From NCBI GenBank assembly GCA_963773035.1, contig CAVYZX010000037.1, positions 62,001-126,000 on the forward strand: a stretch of 64,000 nucleotides of DNA. Reading direction: 5' to 3'. The translations under genes and the position numbers were made by a program. Every line of letters starts with the position of its first letter. The first letter of the stretch is position 1. The stretch is from CAVRXZ01 sp963773035 (GTDB lineage Bacteria; Acidobacteriota; Vicinamibacteria; Vicinamibacterales; CAVVIG01). The notes beneath the pieces were generated by a model. The model was given only the letters and a program-made list of their open reading frames with translations, was not told the origin of the DNA and did not search any database. This document shows positions 16,570 through 25,126 of the stretch, in pieces.

Positions 16570-17379
16570 ATGAAGGCGCTGGCGAAATCGATGTGCCGAG
16601 TCGGCTGCTGCCTGGCTGTGCTTCCCGCGATCGTGCTAGCGGCGGCGCCGGCATCGGCACAGTGGACGAAAGTTCCCGCTGCCAAGATTCCGCGCACGGC
16701 CGACGGCAAGCCCGACTTGTCCGCGCCCGCGCCGCGGTCCCCCGACGGCACGCCGGATCTGACCGGCGTGTGGTCACCGAAGGACAACAAGTACGCCCGT
16801 GATATCTCGGCCGACTCCAAACCGGAAGACGTACCGTTCCAGCCTTGGGCTAAGGCGCTCTTCGACGAACGCAAGGACGGTTCGCACTCACGAGAGGACC
16901 CGGACGCGAACTGCCTACCGCAAGGTGTGCCGAAGATTCACTCGGTCGCCTACCCCCAGAAGTTCATCCGGACTCCAGAATCGATCGTCGTGATCTTCGA
17001 GGCCTTCAATCTCTGGCGTCAGATCTTTACCGACGGCCGTGAGCTGATGGCCGATCCCAATCCCACCTGGCTTGGTTATTCGACAGGGAAGTGGGACGGC
17101 GAGACCTTCGTGGTCGAAACCAAGGGGTTCAATGGGAAGGCCTGGCTGGATCAGTCAGGGAAGCCGACGACGGATGCGCTTCGTGTCATCGAACGATTCC
17201 GCCGCAAGGACTTCGGACACATGGAAGTCCAGATCACGATCGACGACAGGAAGGCTTTCACGAGGCCGTGGACGGTCACCCAACAGCTCTACTTGTTGCC
17301 AGACACCGAGCCCATCGAATTCATCTGCAACGAGAACAATCGCGATCTCGAGCACCTGCCGGGTAAACCAAGCCGCTAG
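16570..17379 (+). CDS. Secreted A-prime family protein
   Basis: The protein has 269 residues with a signal peptide ending near APASAQW. It repeats the double 'DGKPD' opening of the 4271 protein (TADGKPDLSAPAP, SPDGTPDLTGVW) and then NCLPQGVP, TDGRELMADPNPTWLGYS, GKWDGETFVVETKGF, RVIERFRRK, DDRKAFTRPW and ICNENNRDLEHLPGK. These two are the closest pair of the A-prime branch here. It is last in the DUF6152-led operon and is followed by a long inverted repeat. Function is unknown. Confidence 0.8.
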   Translation: MKALAKSMCRVGCCLAVLPAIVLAAAPASAQWTKVPAAKIPRTADGKPDLSAPAPRSPDGTPDLTGVWSPKDNKYARDISADSKPEDVPFQPWAKALFDERKDGSHSREDPDANCLPQGVPKIHSVAYPQKFIRTPESIVVIFEAFNLWRQIFTDGRELMADPNPTWLGYSTGKWDGETFVVETKGFNGKAWLDQSGKPTTDALRVIERFRRKDFGHMEVQITIDDRKAFTRPWTVTQQLYLLPDTEPIEFICNENNRDLEHLPGKPSR

Positions 17380-17394
17380 CAGGGTTCTGAAACG

Positions 17395-17481
17395 ACAACA
17401 AACGCGGAGCACGCTGAGCACGCCGAGAGTTCTTCTTGGGAATTTCTCTGCGGTTTCAGCGGTCTCTGCGTTGATCGTTGT
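17395..17481. repeat. Long imperfect inverted repeat between converging genes
   Basis: The left arm (ACGCGGAGCACGCTGAGC, continuing to CGCCGAGAG) pairs imperfectly with the right arm (CTCTGCGG, TTTCAGCGG, TCTCTGCGTT) over about 28 bp with a short loop near TTGGGAA. It separates the plus gene ending at 17379 from the minus gene ending at 17521, and may serve as a bidirectional terminator. 'Cgcggagacgcagag'-type intergenic repeats are common in acidobacterial genomes; this one looks like a copy. Confidence 0.6.
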
Positions 17482-17520
17482 TCGTCCCTTGCGATTTGAG
17501 TTGTTCGCGACGACGGTAGA

Positions 17521-18813
17521 TCAGTCAGCCGGCTCGATTCGCAGAATCGACCCCGTGGGATTGTCGGTCCCGCCAATAGGCACTTGTGCTGTTGTCTCGC
17601 CGGGTTGCTCTGTAGCGATGTAGATCAAGCCATCAGGACCCTGACGCACATCGCGGATACGCAGGTCGAGTTGTGTGAGCAGCGACTCGCGCCGCTCGGA
17701 CTGCGGCGGCGGCTGGTTGAAGGCGACGCGTTGAAGTTGCTGTCCGCTCAGCGCACCAATGAAAAAGTGGCCCTTCCAGAGAGGAAACCGATCGCCGGTG
17801 TAGATGATCAGGCTGGAGGGACTGATCGCCGGCATCCAGTACAGCACGGGCATTTCCATGCCGGGCCGATACCACGACTGGTCGTTCGACAGCTTACCCG
17901 TGTAGATTTTGCCGAGCGACACGAGCGGCCAGCCGTAGTTCCGACCGGGCACGAGGACGTTAAGCTCGTCACCACCCATGGGTCCGATCTCACACGCCCA
18001 GAGGGCGCCAGTATCTGGATGCCACGCGAATCCGTACACGTTGCGATGTCCGTAGGTGTAGATCTCTGGCTTGACGCCAGGCCGATCGACAAACGGGTTG
18101 TCTGCCGGAACGCCGCCATCGTCGCGAAGCCTGAGCACCTTCCCGACATGGCTGTTGAGGTCCTGCGCCGACATGCGCGCGCTGCCGTCGTCTGTAAGGA
18201 CGCGGTTATCGCGGTCACCCGCCGCCAGATAGATCATGCCATCGGGGCCGAACGCGGCACGTCCCGCCAACGCGCCTCCGACCTGCCAGCTGTCGGCCAC
18301 GAAGATGTCGCGGACGTCGGTGAGCGTCGTGCCCTCCAGGCGCCCACGGGCCAGGGCCAGCGTCGTAGGCGTGCCCGTGCCGGGCTCGCGCGCCTTGGGA
18401 TACGACAGATAGACGTAGTGGTTCTGCGCAAACTGCGGGTGAACCAGAACGGAATTGAGACCTCTCGCCTGCAAGTTCTCGGGAGGCCAACCGGAGATCG
18501 GTTGAGGGTGGAGCGTGCCATTGCGGATCATCCGCAGGCGCCCTGGCGACTCGCTCACCAGTATCGTGAGCCCGTCAGGCAAGAACGCGATGTGCCAGGG
18601 ATGCACGAGTCCGGTCGCTACCGGAACGACGCGGATTCGCACGAGAGAACCCTGCGGGCACCCTCCGTGGCGCTGCCCGTTGGGCGAACAGGGACCGGGG
18701 CTGAACGTGTCGAAGACCATCCGCTGGTCGGCGTTGACAGATCCGGTCTGCTCGGCGCGGCCCACTAGAACCACTGCACCGAGCAGAAGGACGCCGATCG
18801 TCACTTCACGCAT
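17521..18813 (-). CDS. Exported PQQ-dependent sugar dehydrogenase (GSDH family)
   Basis: The protein has 430 residues. The start at 18813 overlaps the stop of the upstream gene by one base (TGATG) and opens a hydrophobic signal (MREVTIGVLLLGAVVLVG). The six-bladed glucose/sorbosone dehydrogenase fold is recognised from GLVHPWHIAFLPDG, VSESPGRLRMI, GLNSVLVHPQFAQN, GGALAGRAAFGPDG, GDRDNRVLTDD, YTYGHRNVYGFAWHPDTG and GPMGGDELNVL. The family oxidises aldose sugars in the periplasm with PQQ and Ca2+ and passes electrons to a carrier. A short Cys segment (GPCSPNGQRHGGCPQG) near residue 45 is extra. Translational coupling suggests a shared operon with the double SnoaL gene. Confidence 0.85.
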   Translation of the reverse strand: MREVTIGVLLLGAVVLVGRAEQTGSVNADQRMVFDTFSPGPCSPNGQRHGGCPQGSLVRIRVVPVATGLVHPWHIAFLPDGLTILVSESPGRLRMIRNGTLHPQPISGWPPENLQARGLNSVLVHPQFAQNHYVYLSYPKAREPGTGTPTTLALARGRLEGTTLTDVRDIFVADSWQVGGALAGRAAFGPDGMIYLAAGDRDNRVLTDDGSARMSAQDLNSHVGKVLRLRDDGGVPADNPFVDRPGVKPEIYTYGHRNVYGFAWHPDTGALWACEIGPMGGDELNVLVPGRNYGWPLVSLGKIYTGKLSNDQSWYRPGMEMPVLYWMPAISPSSLIIYTGDRFPLWKGHFFIGALSGQQLQRVAFNQPPPQSERRESLLTQLDLRIRDVRQGPDGLIYIATEQPGETTAQVPIGGTDNPTGSILRIEPAD

Positions 18814-19736
18814 CAATTGCCCCCACGTCCAGCCGCCGGAGGAGTTTTCATCGCCGCGTCCCAGTGCTCCTGAATCAGGCCGTTCTCGACGCGCACCATG
18901 TCGAACCAATAGGCCGGGTAGGTCTTGTTTGGATCGTCCGGGTCCTTTTCCGCGCGCTTGAACATGAAGAACACATGCGGGCCGCTCACGATCGTCAGCG
19001 TCGGCTTGTTCTTCCATTCCGGCTTGATCGGTTCGGGCTTGCGAATCTTGCTGAAGAACTCGACGAACGCTGCGCGGCCGGTCGGCACATTCGGATTGTG
19101 CTGGATGTAACCAGGCGCCATCACTTGTTCCGCCAGTTCCACGTGGCCGTACTGCAGGATGTCCTTGAACTCGACGATTGCGATCTCGAGGTTCTTCTGC
19201 TCTTGCGCCGACAGATTGAATTTCACAGCGTCGTAGTCGATGCCGTCAGGCGCCCCACCCGTCGGCGTGCCTTTGGTCTTGATGGCGTAATCCCAGTGCT
19301 CCTGGACTTTGCCGTTCTGCATCCTCAGCAGATCGTAGGTGTTGTATTTGTAGGTCTTCGATTGATCGGCCGGATCCTTGCCTTCACGTTCCCAAATCAA
19401 GGCGACGAAGTCGCCCTTCGCGAATTGAACCGCCGGCGGCGGTGTTATCTTGTCTGGAATCGGGTTGACGGGCGGTCCGAGCCGACTGAAGAACTGGACG
19501 AATCCGTCACGGCCCGTCGGCACGTTGATGTTGTGCTGGATGTAGTTCTCGGCCTGATACTTTGGCGCCAGATCGAGATGTCGGCCCTGAAGAACTTCGC
19601 GCCACCAATCGAGCACGAACTTCAGGTTCGCCTGCTCGGCGGCCGTCATCGTGCTCGACTGTGCGACCAGCGCTGCACCGCCCATCGTCAGCAGTCCACA
19701 TACGACGACAAGTCCGCTCATTGCGAAACGTTTCAT
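18813..19736 (-). CDS. Exported protein with two SnoaL-like domains
   Basis: The protein has 307 residues. AAAAGGAG precedes the ATG at 19736 and a signal peptide follows (MKRFAMSGLVVVCGLLTMG). Two copies of the same domain lie in tandem. Copy 1 has AEQANLKFVLDWWREVLQG, YIQHNINVPTGRDGFVQFF and VQEHWDYAIK. Copy 2 has LEIAIVEFKDILQYG, YIQHNPNVPTGRAAFVEFF and IQEHWDAAMK. The pattern 'YIQHNP.VP.G' and 'EHWD' belongs to SnoaL/NTF2-like proteins, which bind or isomerise small hydrophobic ligands. Internal duplication is direct in the sequence. A 15-bp dyad lies 26 nt upstream. Confidence 0.8.
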   Translation of the reverse strand: MKRFAMSGLVVVCGLLTMGGAALVAQSSTMTAAEQANLKFVLDWWREVLQGRHLDLAPKYQAENYIQHNINVPTGRDGFVQFFSRLGPPVNPIPDKITPPPAVQFAKGDFVALIWEREGKDPADQSKTYKYNTYDLLRMQNGKVQEHWDYAIKTKGTPTGGAPDGIDYDAVKFNLSAQEQKNLEIAIVEFKDILQYGHVELAEQVMAPGYIQHNPNVPTGRAAFVEFFSKIRKPEPIKPEWKNKPTLTIVSGPHVFFMFKRAEKDPDDPNKTYPAYWFDMVRVENGLIQEHWDAAMKTPPAAGRGGN

Positions 19737-19761
19737 CTGCCGCTCCTTTTGTCGAGAAGTG

Positions 19762-19776
19762 TCTATGTGACATAGA
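19762..19776. promoter_or_regulatory. Perfect dyad TCTATGTGACATAGA, candidate operator
   Basis: Seven-base arms (TCTATGT / ACATAGA) flank one central base. It sits 26 nt upstream of the SnoaL start in the gap between divergent genes, where it would overlap or adjoin the minus-strand promoter. A weaker dyad (TCATA-CTCGA-TATGA) is at 19804-19818. Confidence 0.45.
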
Positions 19777-19912
19777 AGTTTAACCGGGGTTCTGAAACGA
19801 CCGTCATACTCGATATGAATCGCCGTCATTGGATCGGGTATGGGTTTCGAGAAAAATGGTAGGATGCCGGCATTTCGCTCCCACTGATCAACGTAGGAAA
19901 GGCGGCAGACAC

Positions 19913-20695
19913 ATGTGGTCGGTTCGATCCGTCGCGACGTTGACGGCGGCCATTTGCGTCCTGGCGACGCCAGTCGTCGCACAGCAGGGCGCATTCACCG
20001 CCGGCGACGTTGAAGACGGGCGACAGCTGTTTCTCTCCAATTGTGCTTCCTGTCACGGTGCGGATGGCGAAGCCGTTCCCGGCGTCGATTTAGGGCACGG
20101 ACAATTTCGCCGTGCGACGACAGACGATGATCTCGTCGAGATCATCAGGCGCGGCATCCAGGGCACGGCGATGCCTCCGACGAATTTTTCGAATCCGCAG
20201 GCAAACCAGATCACGGCCTACTTGCGTTCCCTGGCGATATCGAACGAAAACTCACGGGTGACCGGGAATGCCGACCGTGGCAAAACTGTTTTCGAAGGAA
20301 AGGGCCAGTGCGTCAGTTGCCACAGGGTTAACGGGAGCGGCTCTCGTCTCGGTCCGGACCTGAGCGAGATCGGTCAGTTCCGCCGCGCAGGCGACATTCA
20401 ACGCGCGCTCGTCAATCCGAGCGGTGAGGTGCGGCCGCAGAACCGCAGCGTGCGCGTGGTGACGCGAGACGGGGCGACAATCACTGGCAAATTGCTGCAT
20501 CACGACAGCTTCACTGTTCTCTTGATCGACTCGACCGAGCAGCTGCGGTCGCTGCCCAAAACGAACTTGCGCGAATTCACGCTCATCGAGCCCGCGCCGA
20601 TGCCTTCGTATCGGGACAGGTTGAGCAGTGAGGAGATGACGGATCTGGTCCGTTATCTCGTCTCACTCCAAGGTGTGAAAGCGACGACACCATGA
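19913..20695 (+). CDS. Exported diheme cytochrome c
   Basis: The protein has 260 residues; the start at 19913 opens a signal peptide (TLTAAICVLATPVVAQ) with a GGAAAGG upstream. Two CxxCH sites are seen: CASCH at 44-48 and CVSCH at 133-137. GTAMPPTNF supplies a likely Met ligand (about Met87) for the first heme. The C-terminal half (VNPSGEVRPQNRSVRVVTRD, YLVSLQG) resembles the heme-binding domain found with planctomycete and acidobacterial dehydrogenases. It overlaps the PQQ dehydrogenase start by 4 nt (ATGA), so it is its probable electron acceptor in the periplasm. Confidence 0.85.
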   Translation: MWSVRSVATLTAAICVLATPVVAQQGAFTAGDVEDGRQLFLSNCASCHGADGEAVPGVDLGHGQFRRATTDDDLVEIIRRGIQGTAMPPTNFSNPQANQITAYLRSLAISNENSRVTGNADRGKTVFEGKGQCVSCHRVNGSGSRLGPDLSEIGQFRRAGDIQRALVNPSGEVRPQNRSVRVVTRDGATITGKLLHHDSFTVLLIDSTEQLRSLPKTNLREFTLIEPAPMPSYRDRLSSEEMTDLVRYLVSLQGVKATTP

Positions 20696-22341
20696 CGAAA
20701 AGACTGAAACGCACGTTGCTGCTGTTGACGGTTGCAGGCGTCTCCGTGGTCTCTCTCGAGGCGCAGCAGGTGACGTTCGATCGTCTTCTGCGCTCCGACG
20801 GCGAATCGCACAACTGGCTGACCTATTCCGGCAGCCTCCGCAGTCAGCGGTACAGCCTGCTGACGCAAATCACACCGGAGAACGTGAAGAACCTGGAGCC
20901 CCAATGGGTGTTCCAGTCGCGGTCGCTCGAGAAATACGAAGCAACCGCCCTCGTCGTGGACGGCATCATGTACACGGTCCAGCCACCGAACGACCTCTTG
21001 GCGCTCGACGCCACGTCAGGGCGAACGTTCTGGATGTATTCGTATCGGCCGTCCGCGGATGCACGTCCTTGTTGTGGACGCGTGAACCGGGGCGTCGCGA
21101 TCCTTGGAGACACCTTGTTCATGGGAACCATCGACGGCCATCTCGTGGCAGTCGATGCCAAAACAGGGCGTCCTCTGTGGGACGTGAAGCTCGAACGGCC
21201 GGAAGCCGGCTATGCCTTGACGGTCGCGCCGCTCGTTGTCAAAGACAAGGTCATCGTCGGCACCGCCGGCGGCGAGTATGGAATCCGCGGCTTCCTCGCC
21301 GCGTACGACGCCAAGACCGGAAAGGAAGCCTGGCGTTTCTACACGATTGCCGGTCCCGGTGAGCCAGGGCGTGAGACTTGGGGCGGCGATTCCTGGAAGA
21401 CGGGCGGCGGTTCGATCTGGGTGACCGGTTCGTACGATCCCGAGTCGAACTTGACCTATTGGGGCATCGGCAACGCCGGTCCTGATTGGAATGGCGACAC
21501 GCGCCCGGGCGATAACCTGTACACCTCGTCGGTGGTTGCGCTCGATGCCGACACCGGCAAGCTGAAATGGCACTACCAGTTCTCGCCGCACGACGAGTTC
21601 GATTACGACGCCGTGCAGGTTCCCGTGCTGGCCGATGTCCGTTGGCAGGGCTCACCGCGCAAGGTCATGATGTTTGCGAACCGGAATGGCTTCTTCTACG
21701 TGCTCGACCGCACGACAGGACAGTTCCTGTCGGGCAAGCCGTTCGTCCGCGTGAACTGGGCTGAAGGCTTCGACAAGGACGGCCGACCCAATCGAGTCCC
21801 CGGGATGGTTCCCACTCCAGAAGGCACGCTTATTTTTCCAGGTAACCAGGGTGGGACGAATTGGTACAATCCGTCCTACAGTCCACGTACCGGGCTCTTC
21901 TACATCCCCTCGTGGGTCAATTACTCATCAACCTACGTCAAGCGGCCTCAGGACTTCGTTGAAGGGCGGAGCTTCGGCGGTGGCGGGGCTCGCAACACCG
22001 TTCCGGCCGGACTCCGCACCGCAACCAACAACCTTCGGAAGGAAGAAGAAGGCTACGGCGCTATCAGGGCGATCGATCCGCTGACGGGCGAGCGGAAGTG
22101 GGAATACAAGATGGCCGACTTCACGGATGCCGGTATCCTGACGACAGCTTCCGACCTGCTGTTCAGCGGCGGGCGCGAGGGCTTCTTCTACGCGCTCGAC
22201 GCGCGGACCGGCGCCTTGTTGTGGAAGTTTATTGTCGGCGGACAGGTCCAGTCCGGGCCGATGACCTACTCGGTTGGCGGCCGCCAATACGTGGCCGTGG
22301 CGGCGGGTAACTCGATCTTCGCCTTCGCGATTCGGCAGTAG
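20692..22341 (+). CDS. PQQ-dependent alcohol-dehydrogenase-like quinoprotein
   Basis: The protein has 549 residues with a signal peptide ending near VSLEAQQ. It has the eight-bladed quinoprotein fold: NWLTYSGSLRSQRYSLL near the start, LEPQWVFQ, then repeated blades (LLALDATSGRTFW, LVAVDAKTGRPLW, LAAYDAKTGKEAWRF, VVALDADTGKLKWHY, IRAIDPLTGERKWEY, FYALDARTGALLWKF). The vicinal pair Cys127-Cys128 (RPCCGRVNRG) corresponds to the disulfide that sits over PQQ. YWGIGNAGPDWNG is the metal-site region. The family oxidises alcohols in the periplasm. Its 4-nt overlap with the diheme cytochrome gene indicates a two-protein unit. Confidence 0.88.
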   Translation: MTKRLKRTLLLLTVAGVSVVSLEAQQVTFDRLLRSDGESHNWLTYSGSLRSQRYSLLTQITPENVKNLEPQWVFQSRSLEKYEATALVVDGIMYTVQPPNDLLALDATSGRTFWMYSYRPSADARPCCGRVNRGVAILGDTLFMGTIDGHLVAVDAKTGRPLWDVKLERPEAGYALTVAPLVVKDKVIVGTAGGEYGIRGFLAAYDAKTGKEAWRFYTIAGPGEPGRETWGGDSWKTGGGSIWVTGSYDPESNLTYWGIGNAGPDWNGDTRPGDNLYTSSVVALDADTGKLKWHYQFSPHDEFDYDAVQVPVLADVRWQGSPRKVMMFANRNGFFYVLDRTTGQFLSGKPFVRVNWAEGFDKDGRPNRVPGMVPTPEGTLIFPGNQGGTNWYNPSYSPRTGLFYIPSWVNYSSTYVKRPQDFVEGRSFGGGGARNTVPAGLRTATNNLRKEEEGYGAIRAIDPLTGERKWEYKMADFTDAGILTTASDLLFSGGREGFFYALDARTGALLWKFIVGGQVQSGPMTYSVGGRQYVAVAAGNSIFAFAIRQ

Positions 22342-22372
22342 TCGAGCGTTTACTATTTGCATCATTTGGAGT

Positions 22373-22378
22373 TATGTT
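22373..22378 (+). promoter_or_regulatory. Candidate -10 box (TATGTT), 6 nt before the start codon
   Basis: TATGTT then 6 nt then ATG 22385, with no Shine-Dalgarno. Spacing would put the transcript's first base at the start codon, as at 39012, 39073, 43547 and 45818. Confidence 0.35.
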
Positions 22379-22384
22379 GAGCGT

Positions 22385-22876
22385 ATGGCTTACACACTGA
22401 CGGTGAACGGAAGATCGATGACGGCGGACGTATCGCCAGACATGCCGCTTCTCTGGGCGCTCCGGGACGTGCTGAACCTGAAAGGCACCAAGTTCGGCTG
22501 CGGCGCGGGCCTCTGTGGGGCGTGCACGGTGCTCCTGGACGGCAAACCCGTTCGCTCCTGTCAGACGCCGGTTCGGACTGTCGGCGCCAAGCGGGTCGCC
22601 ACGATTGAAGGGCTGTCGGAGGACGGGTCGCATCCGGTGCAACGGGCCTGGATGGAACTCGACGTCCCGCAATGCGGCTACTGCCAGGCTGGCCAGATCA
22701 TGGCGGCGGTGGCGCTGCTCGACAAGACGCCCAAACCAACAGACCAGGACATCAACACGGCGATGACTGGCAATCTGTGCCGGTGCGGGACATACCTTCG
22801 CATTCGCCAGGCCATCCATCGCGCCGCGGAACTTGGCGGCGGAGCACGTGAATCGGCGCAGAACATCGCCAGATAA
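22385..22876 (+). CDS. 2Fe-2S subunit of a molybdenum hydroxylase (IorA-like)
   Basis: The protein has 163 residues without an export signal. The plant-type cluster motif CGAGLCGAC with a later Cys (VRSCQTP) and the helical-domain cluster CGYCQAGQ ... CRC define the small subunit of xanthine-dehydrogenase-family enzymes such as isoquinoline 1-oxidoreductase alpha. It transfers electrons from the molybdenum site. It is 12 nt upstream of the Mo subunit, and no FAD subunit gene is present, as in the isoquinoline/aldehyde type that passes electrons to cytochromes. It may be carried through the Tat system with its partner, since it lacks its own signal. Confidence 0.88.
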   Translation: MAYTLTVNGRSMTADVSPDMPLLWALRDVLNLKGTKFGCGAGLCGACTVLLDGKPVRSCQTPVRTVGAKRVATIEGLSEDGSHPVQRAWMELDVPQCGYCQAGQIMAAVALLDKTPKPTDQDINTAMTGNLCRCGTYLRIRQAIHRAAELGGGARESAQNIAR

Positions 22877-22888
22877 AGGACACGAGAC

Positions 22889-25123
22889 ATGAAAACGAAA
22901 TCGCAGACGATCGGTCGCCGATCGTTTTTGAAAGTCACCGCGCTGGCTGGCGGCGGAATGCTAGTGAGTCTTTACTGGAAGCCGGCGCGCGTCTCGGCCC
23001 AATTCGGTCTGGACCCCGCTCCCGTGCCGAGCGCCTACTTCCGCATCGCTGCGGACGGCACAGTGACGATCATGGCCAAGGACCCCGAGGTCGGCCAGGG
23101 CGTCAAGACGATGCTTCCGATGCTCATCGCAGAGGAGCTGGACGCGGATTGGAAGAGCGTCAAGATCGAGCAGGCCGACTTCGACGACAAGAAGTACTTC
23201 GGGCAGTTCGCCGGTGGCAGCATGGCGACGCCGATGAACTGGCTGCCAATGCGACAGGTGGGTGCAGCCGGACGAGCGATGCTCGTGGGCGCGGCAGCGC
23301 AAAACTGGAGCGTGCCGGCGTCGGAACTGACGACGCAGGCAGGCCGCGTCATGCATCGCGCATCGAATCGATCGGCCAGCTATGGCGAGCTCGCCGCGAA
23401 GGCGGCAACGCTGCCGGTGCCGGATTTGAAGTCTGTGAAGCTCAAAGATGCCAAGGACTTCACGATCATCGGCCGAAGTCAGCGTGGCTACGACGTCCAG
23501 AACATCGTGACGGGCAAGCCGACGTACGCGATCGATTTCACCGTCCCGAACATGTTGTTTGCGGTGTTCGAGAAGTGCCCGGTGTTCGGTGGGAAGCCGA
23601 TGAGCGCGAACCTGGACGTGATCAAAGCGCTGCCGGGCGTGAAGCACGCCTTCCTCGTCGAGGGGCAGGTGAAGGACGTCCCGGTGCTCGGCTTCGAAGT
23701 CGACATCGAGCCCGGTGTCGCGATTGTCGCCGATTCCTGGTGGCAGGCACAGAACGCCCGAAAGGAGCTCAAGGTCGCCTGGGACGAAGGCAAGGGCGCG
23801 AGCCAATCCAGCGCCGAGTTCGCCCGGCGGGCGGACGAACTGGCCAAACAGCCAGGCGCCAAGGTCTTGCGCAAGGACGGCGATGCCGAGGCTCAGTTTT
23901 CGAAGGCGGCGAAAGTCGTCGAGGCCTCGTATTCGTATCCATTCATCTCGCACGCGCCGCTCGAACCGCAGAACTGTCTCGCGCACTGGCAGGGCGGCAA
24001 GGTCGAGATCTGGTCCAATACGCAGATCCCGGCCAGCGGCCGCGGCCTCGTCGCCAAAACACTTGGCATTCCGGAAACGGCGATCACCATTCATCTACAG
24101 CGCGGCGGCGGCGGTTTCGGCCGTCGTCTCACCAACGATTACATGGTCGAAGCGGCGTGGATCTCGAAGCAGGTCAATGCCCCGGTCAAGCTTCTCTGGA
24201 CGCGTGAAGACGACATGCGCCACGACTTCTATCGACCGGGAGGCTTTCAGTATCTGAAGGCTGGCCTCGATGCATCTGGCAAGATTATTGGCTGGCGCGA
24301 TCATTTCGTCGGGTACGGATCGGGCGAGGAGTTCGCGTCGGCAGGGAACATCAGCTCCGACGAATTTCCAGCGCGTCTCATTTCTGATTTCACGCTCGAG
24401 TACACGCTGATGCCCCTCTGGATGAAGACGGGAGCGCTGCGTGCGCCCGGTTCGAACGTGTACGCCTTTGTGTTCCAGAGCTTTCTGGACGAAGTGGCCA
24501 ACGCGGCAGGGAAGGATCCCGTCGAGTTCAGGCTTCAGATTCTCAATCAGATGCAGATCGCTGCGACCGACAAAGGACCGTTCGCGATGCCGTTCAACCC
24601 CGCGCGCATGGTCCCGGTGTTGAAGCTCGTCGCCGAGAAATCGAACTGGAGCCAGCGCGGCTCGCTGCCGAAGGGCAGAGCACTCGGCGTCGCGTTTCAT
24701 TTCAGCCACTTCGGATACTTCGCTGAAGTTGCCGACGTGACCGTCAGCGATCAGAGCAAGGTGAAGGTCAACAAGGTCTGGGTCGCCGCCGACATTGGCA
24801 GCCAGGTCATCAATCCGGCGGCTGCCGAGAACATCGTTCAAGGTGCGGTGATCGACGGGTTGAGCGAGTTGATGGCCCAGGAGATCACCCTTCTCAACGG
24901 GCGCGTGCAACAGTCGAACTTCCACCAGCATCAGATGGTGCGAATGGCGCAGGCGCCGCCGTCGATCGAGATCCACTGGCACAAGACGGACAATCCGCCG
25001 ACGGGACTCGGCGAGCCGGCGCTGCCGCCGATTCTGCCCGCGGTGACGAACGCAATCTTCACGGCGACAGGTAAGCGTCTTCGTCAGCTGCCGCTCTCGA
25101 AGAGCGGCTTCAACTGGGCATAG
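22889..25123 (+). CDS. Tat-exported molybdopterin subunit of a molybdenum hydroxylase (IorB-like)
   Basis: The protein has 744 residues. The N-terminus carries a twin-arginine motif (GRRSFLKVTALAGGG), predicting export of the folded cofactor-bound enzyme. Family marks: DPEVGQGVKTMLPMLIAEEL, FAGGSMATPMNWL, a segment with FVSHAP-like FISHAPLEPQNC, GGGGFGRRLTNDY, TGALRAPGSNVYAFVFQSFLDE and the C-terminal GLGEPALPP with the catalytic Glu. The family hydroxylates aldehydes or N-heterocycles using water. It forms a heterodimer with the 2Fe-2S protein upstream. It lies in the same run as a diheme cytochrome and a quinoprotein, which could share the electron chain. Confidence 0.88.
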   Translation: MKTKSQTIGRRSFLKVTALAGGGMLVSLYWKPARVSAQFGLDPAPVPSAYFRIAADGTVTIMAKDPEVGQGVKTMLPMLIAEELDADWKSVKIEQADFDDKKYFGQFAGGSMATPMNWLPMRQVGAAGRAMLVGAAAQNWSVPASELTTQAGRVMHRASNRSASYGELAAKAATLPVPDLKSVKLKDAKDFTIIGRSQRGYDVQNIVTGKPTYAIDFTVPNMLFAVFEKCPVFGGKPMSANLDVIKALPGVKHAFLVEGQVKDVPVLGFEVDIEPGVAIVADSWWQAQNARKELKVAWDEGKGASQSSAEFARRADELAKQPGAKVLRKDGDAEAQFSKAAKVVEASYSYPFISHAPLEPQNCLAHWQGGKVEIWSNTQIPASGRGLVAKTLGIPETAITIHLQRGGGGFGRRLTNDYMVEAAWISKQVNAPVKLLWTREDDMRHDFYRPGGFQYLKAGLDASGKIIGWRDHFVGYGSGEEFASAGNISSDEFPARLISDFTLEYTLMPLWMKTGALRAPGSNVYAFVFQSFLDEVANAAGKDPVEFRLQILNQMQIAATDKGPFAMPFNPARMVPVLKLVAEKSNWSQRGSLPKGRALGVAFHFSHFGYFAEVADVTVSDQSKVKVNKVWVAADIGSQVINPAAAENIVQGAVIDGLSELMAQEITLLNGRVQQSNFHQHQMVRMAQAPPSIEIHWHKTDNPPTGLGEPALPPILPAVTNAIFTATGKRLRQLPLSKSGFNWA

Positions 25124-25126
25124 GCT

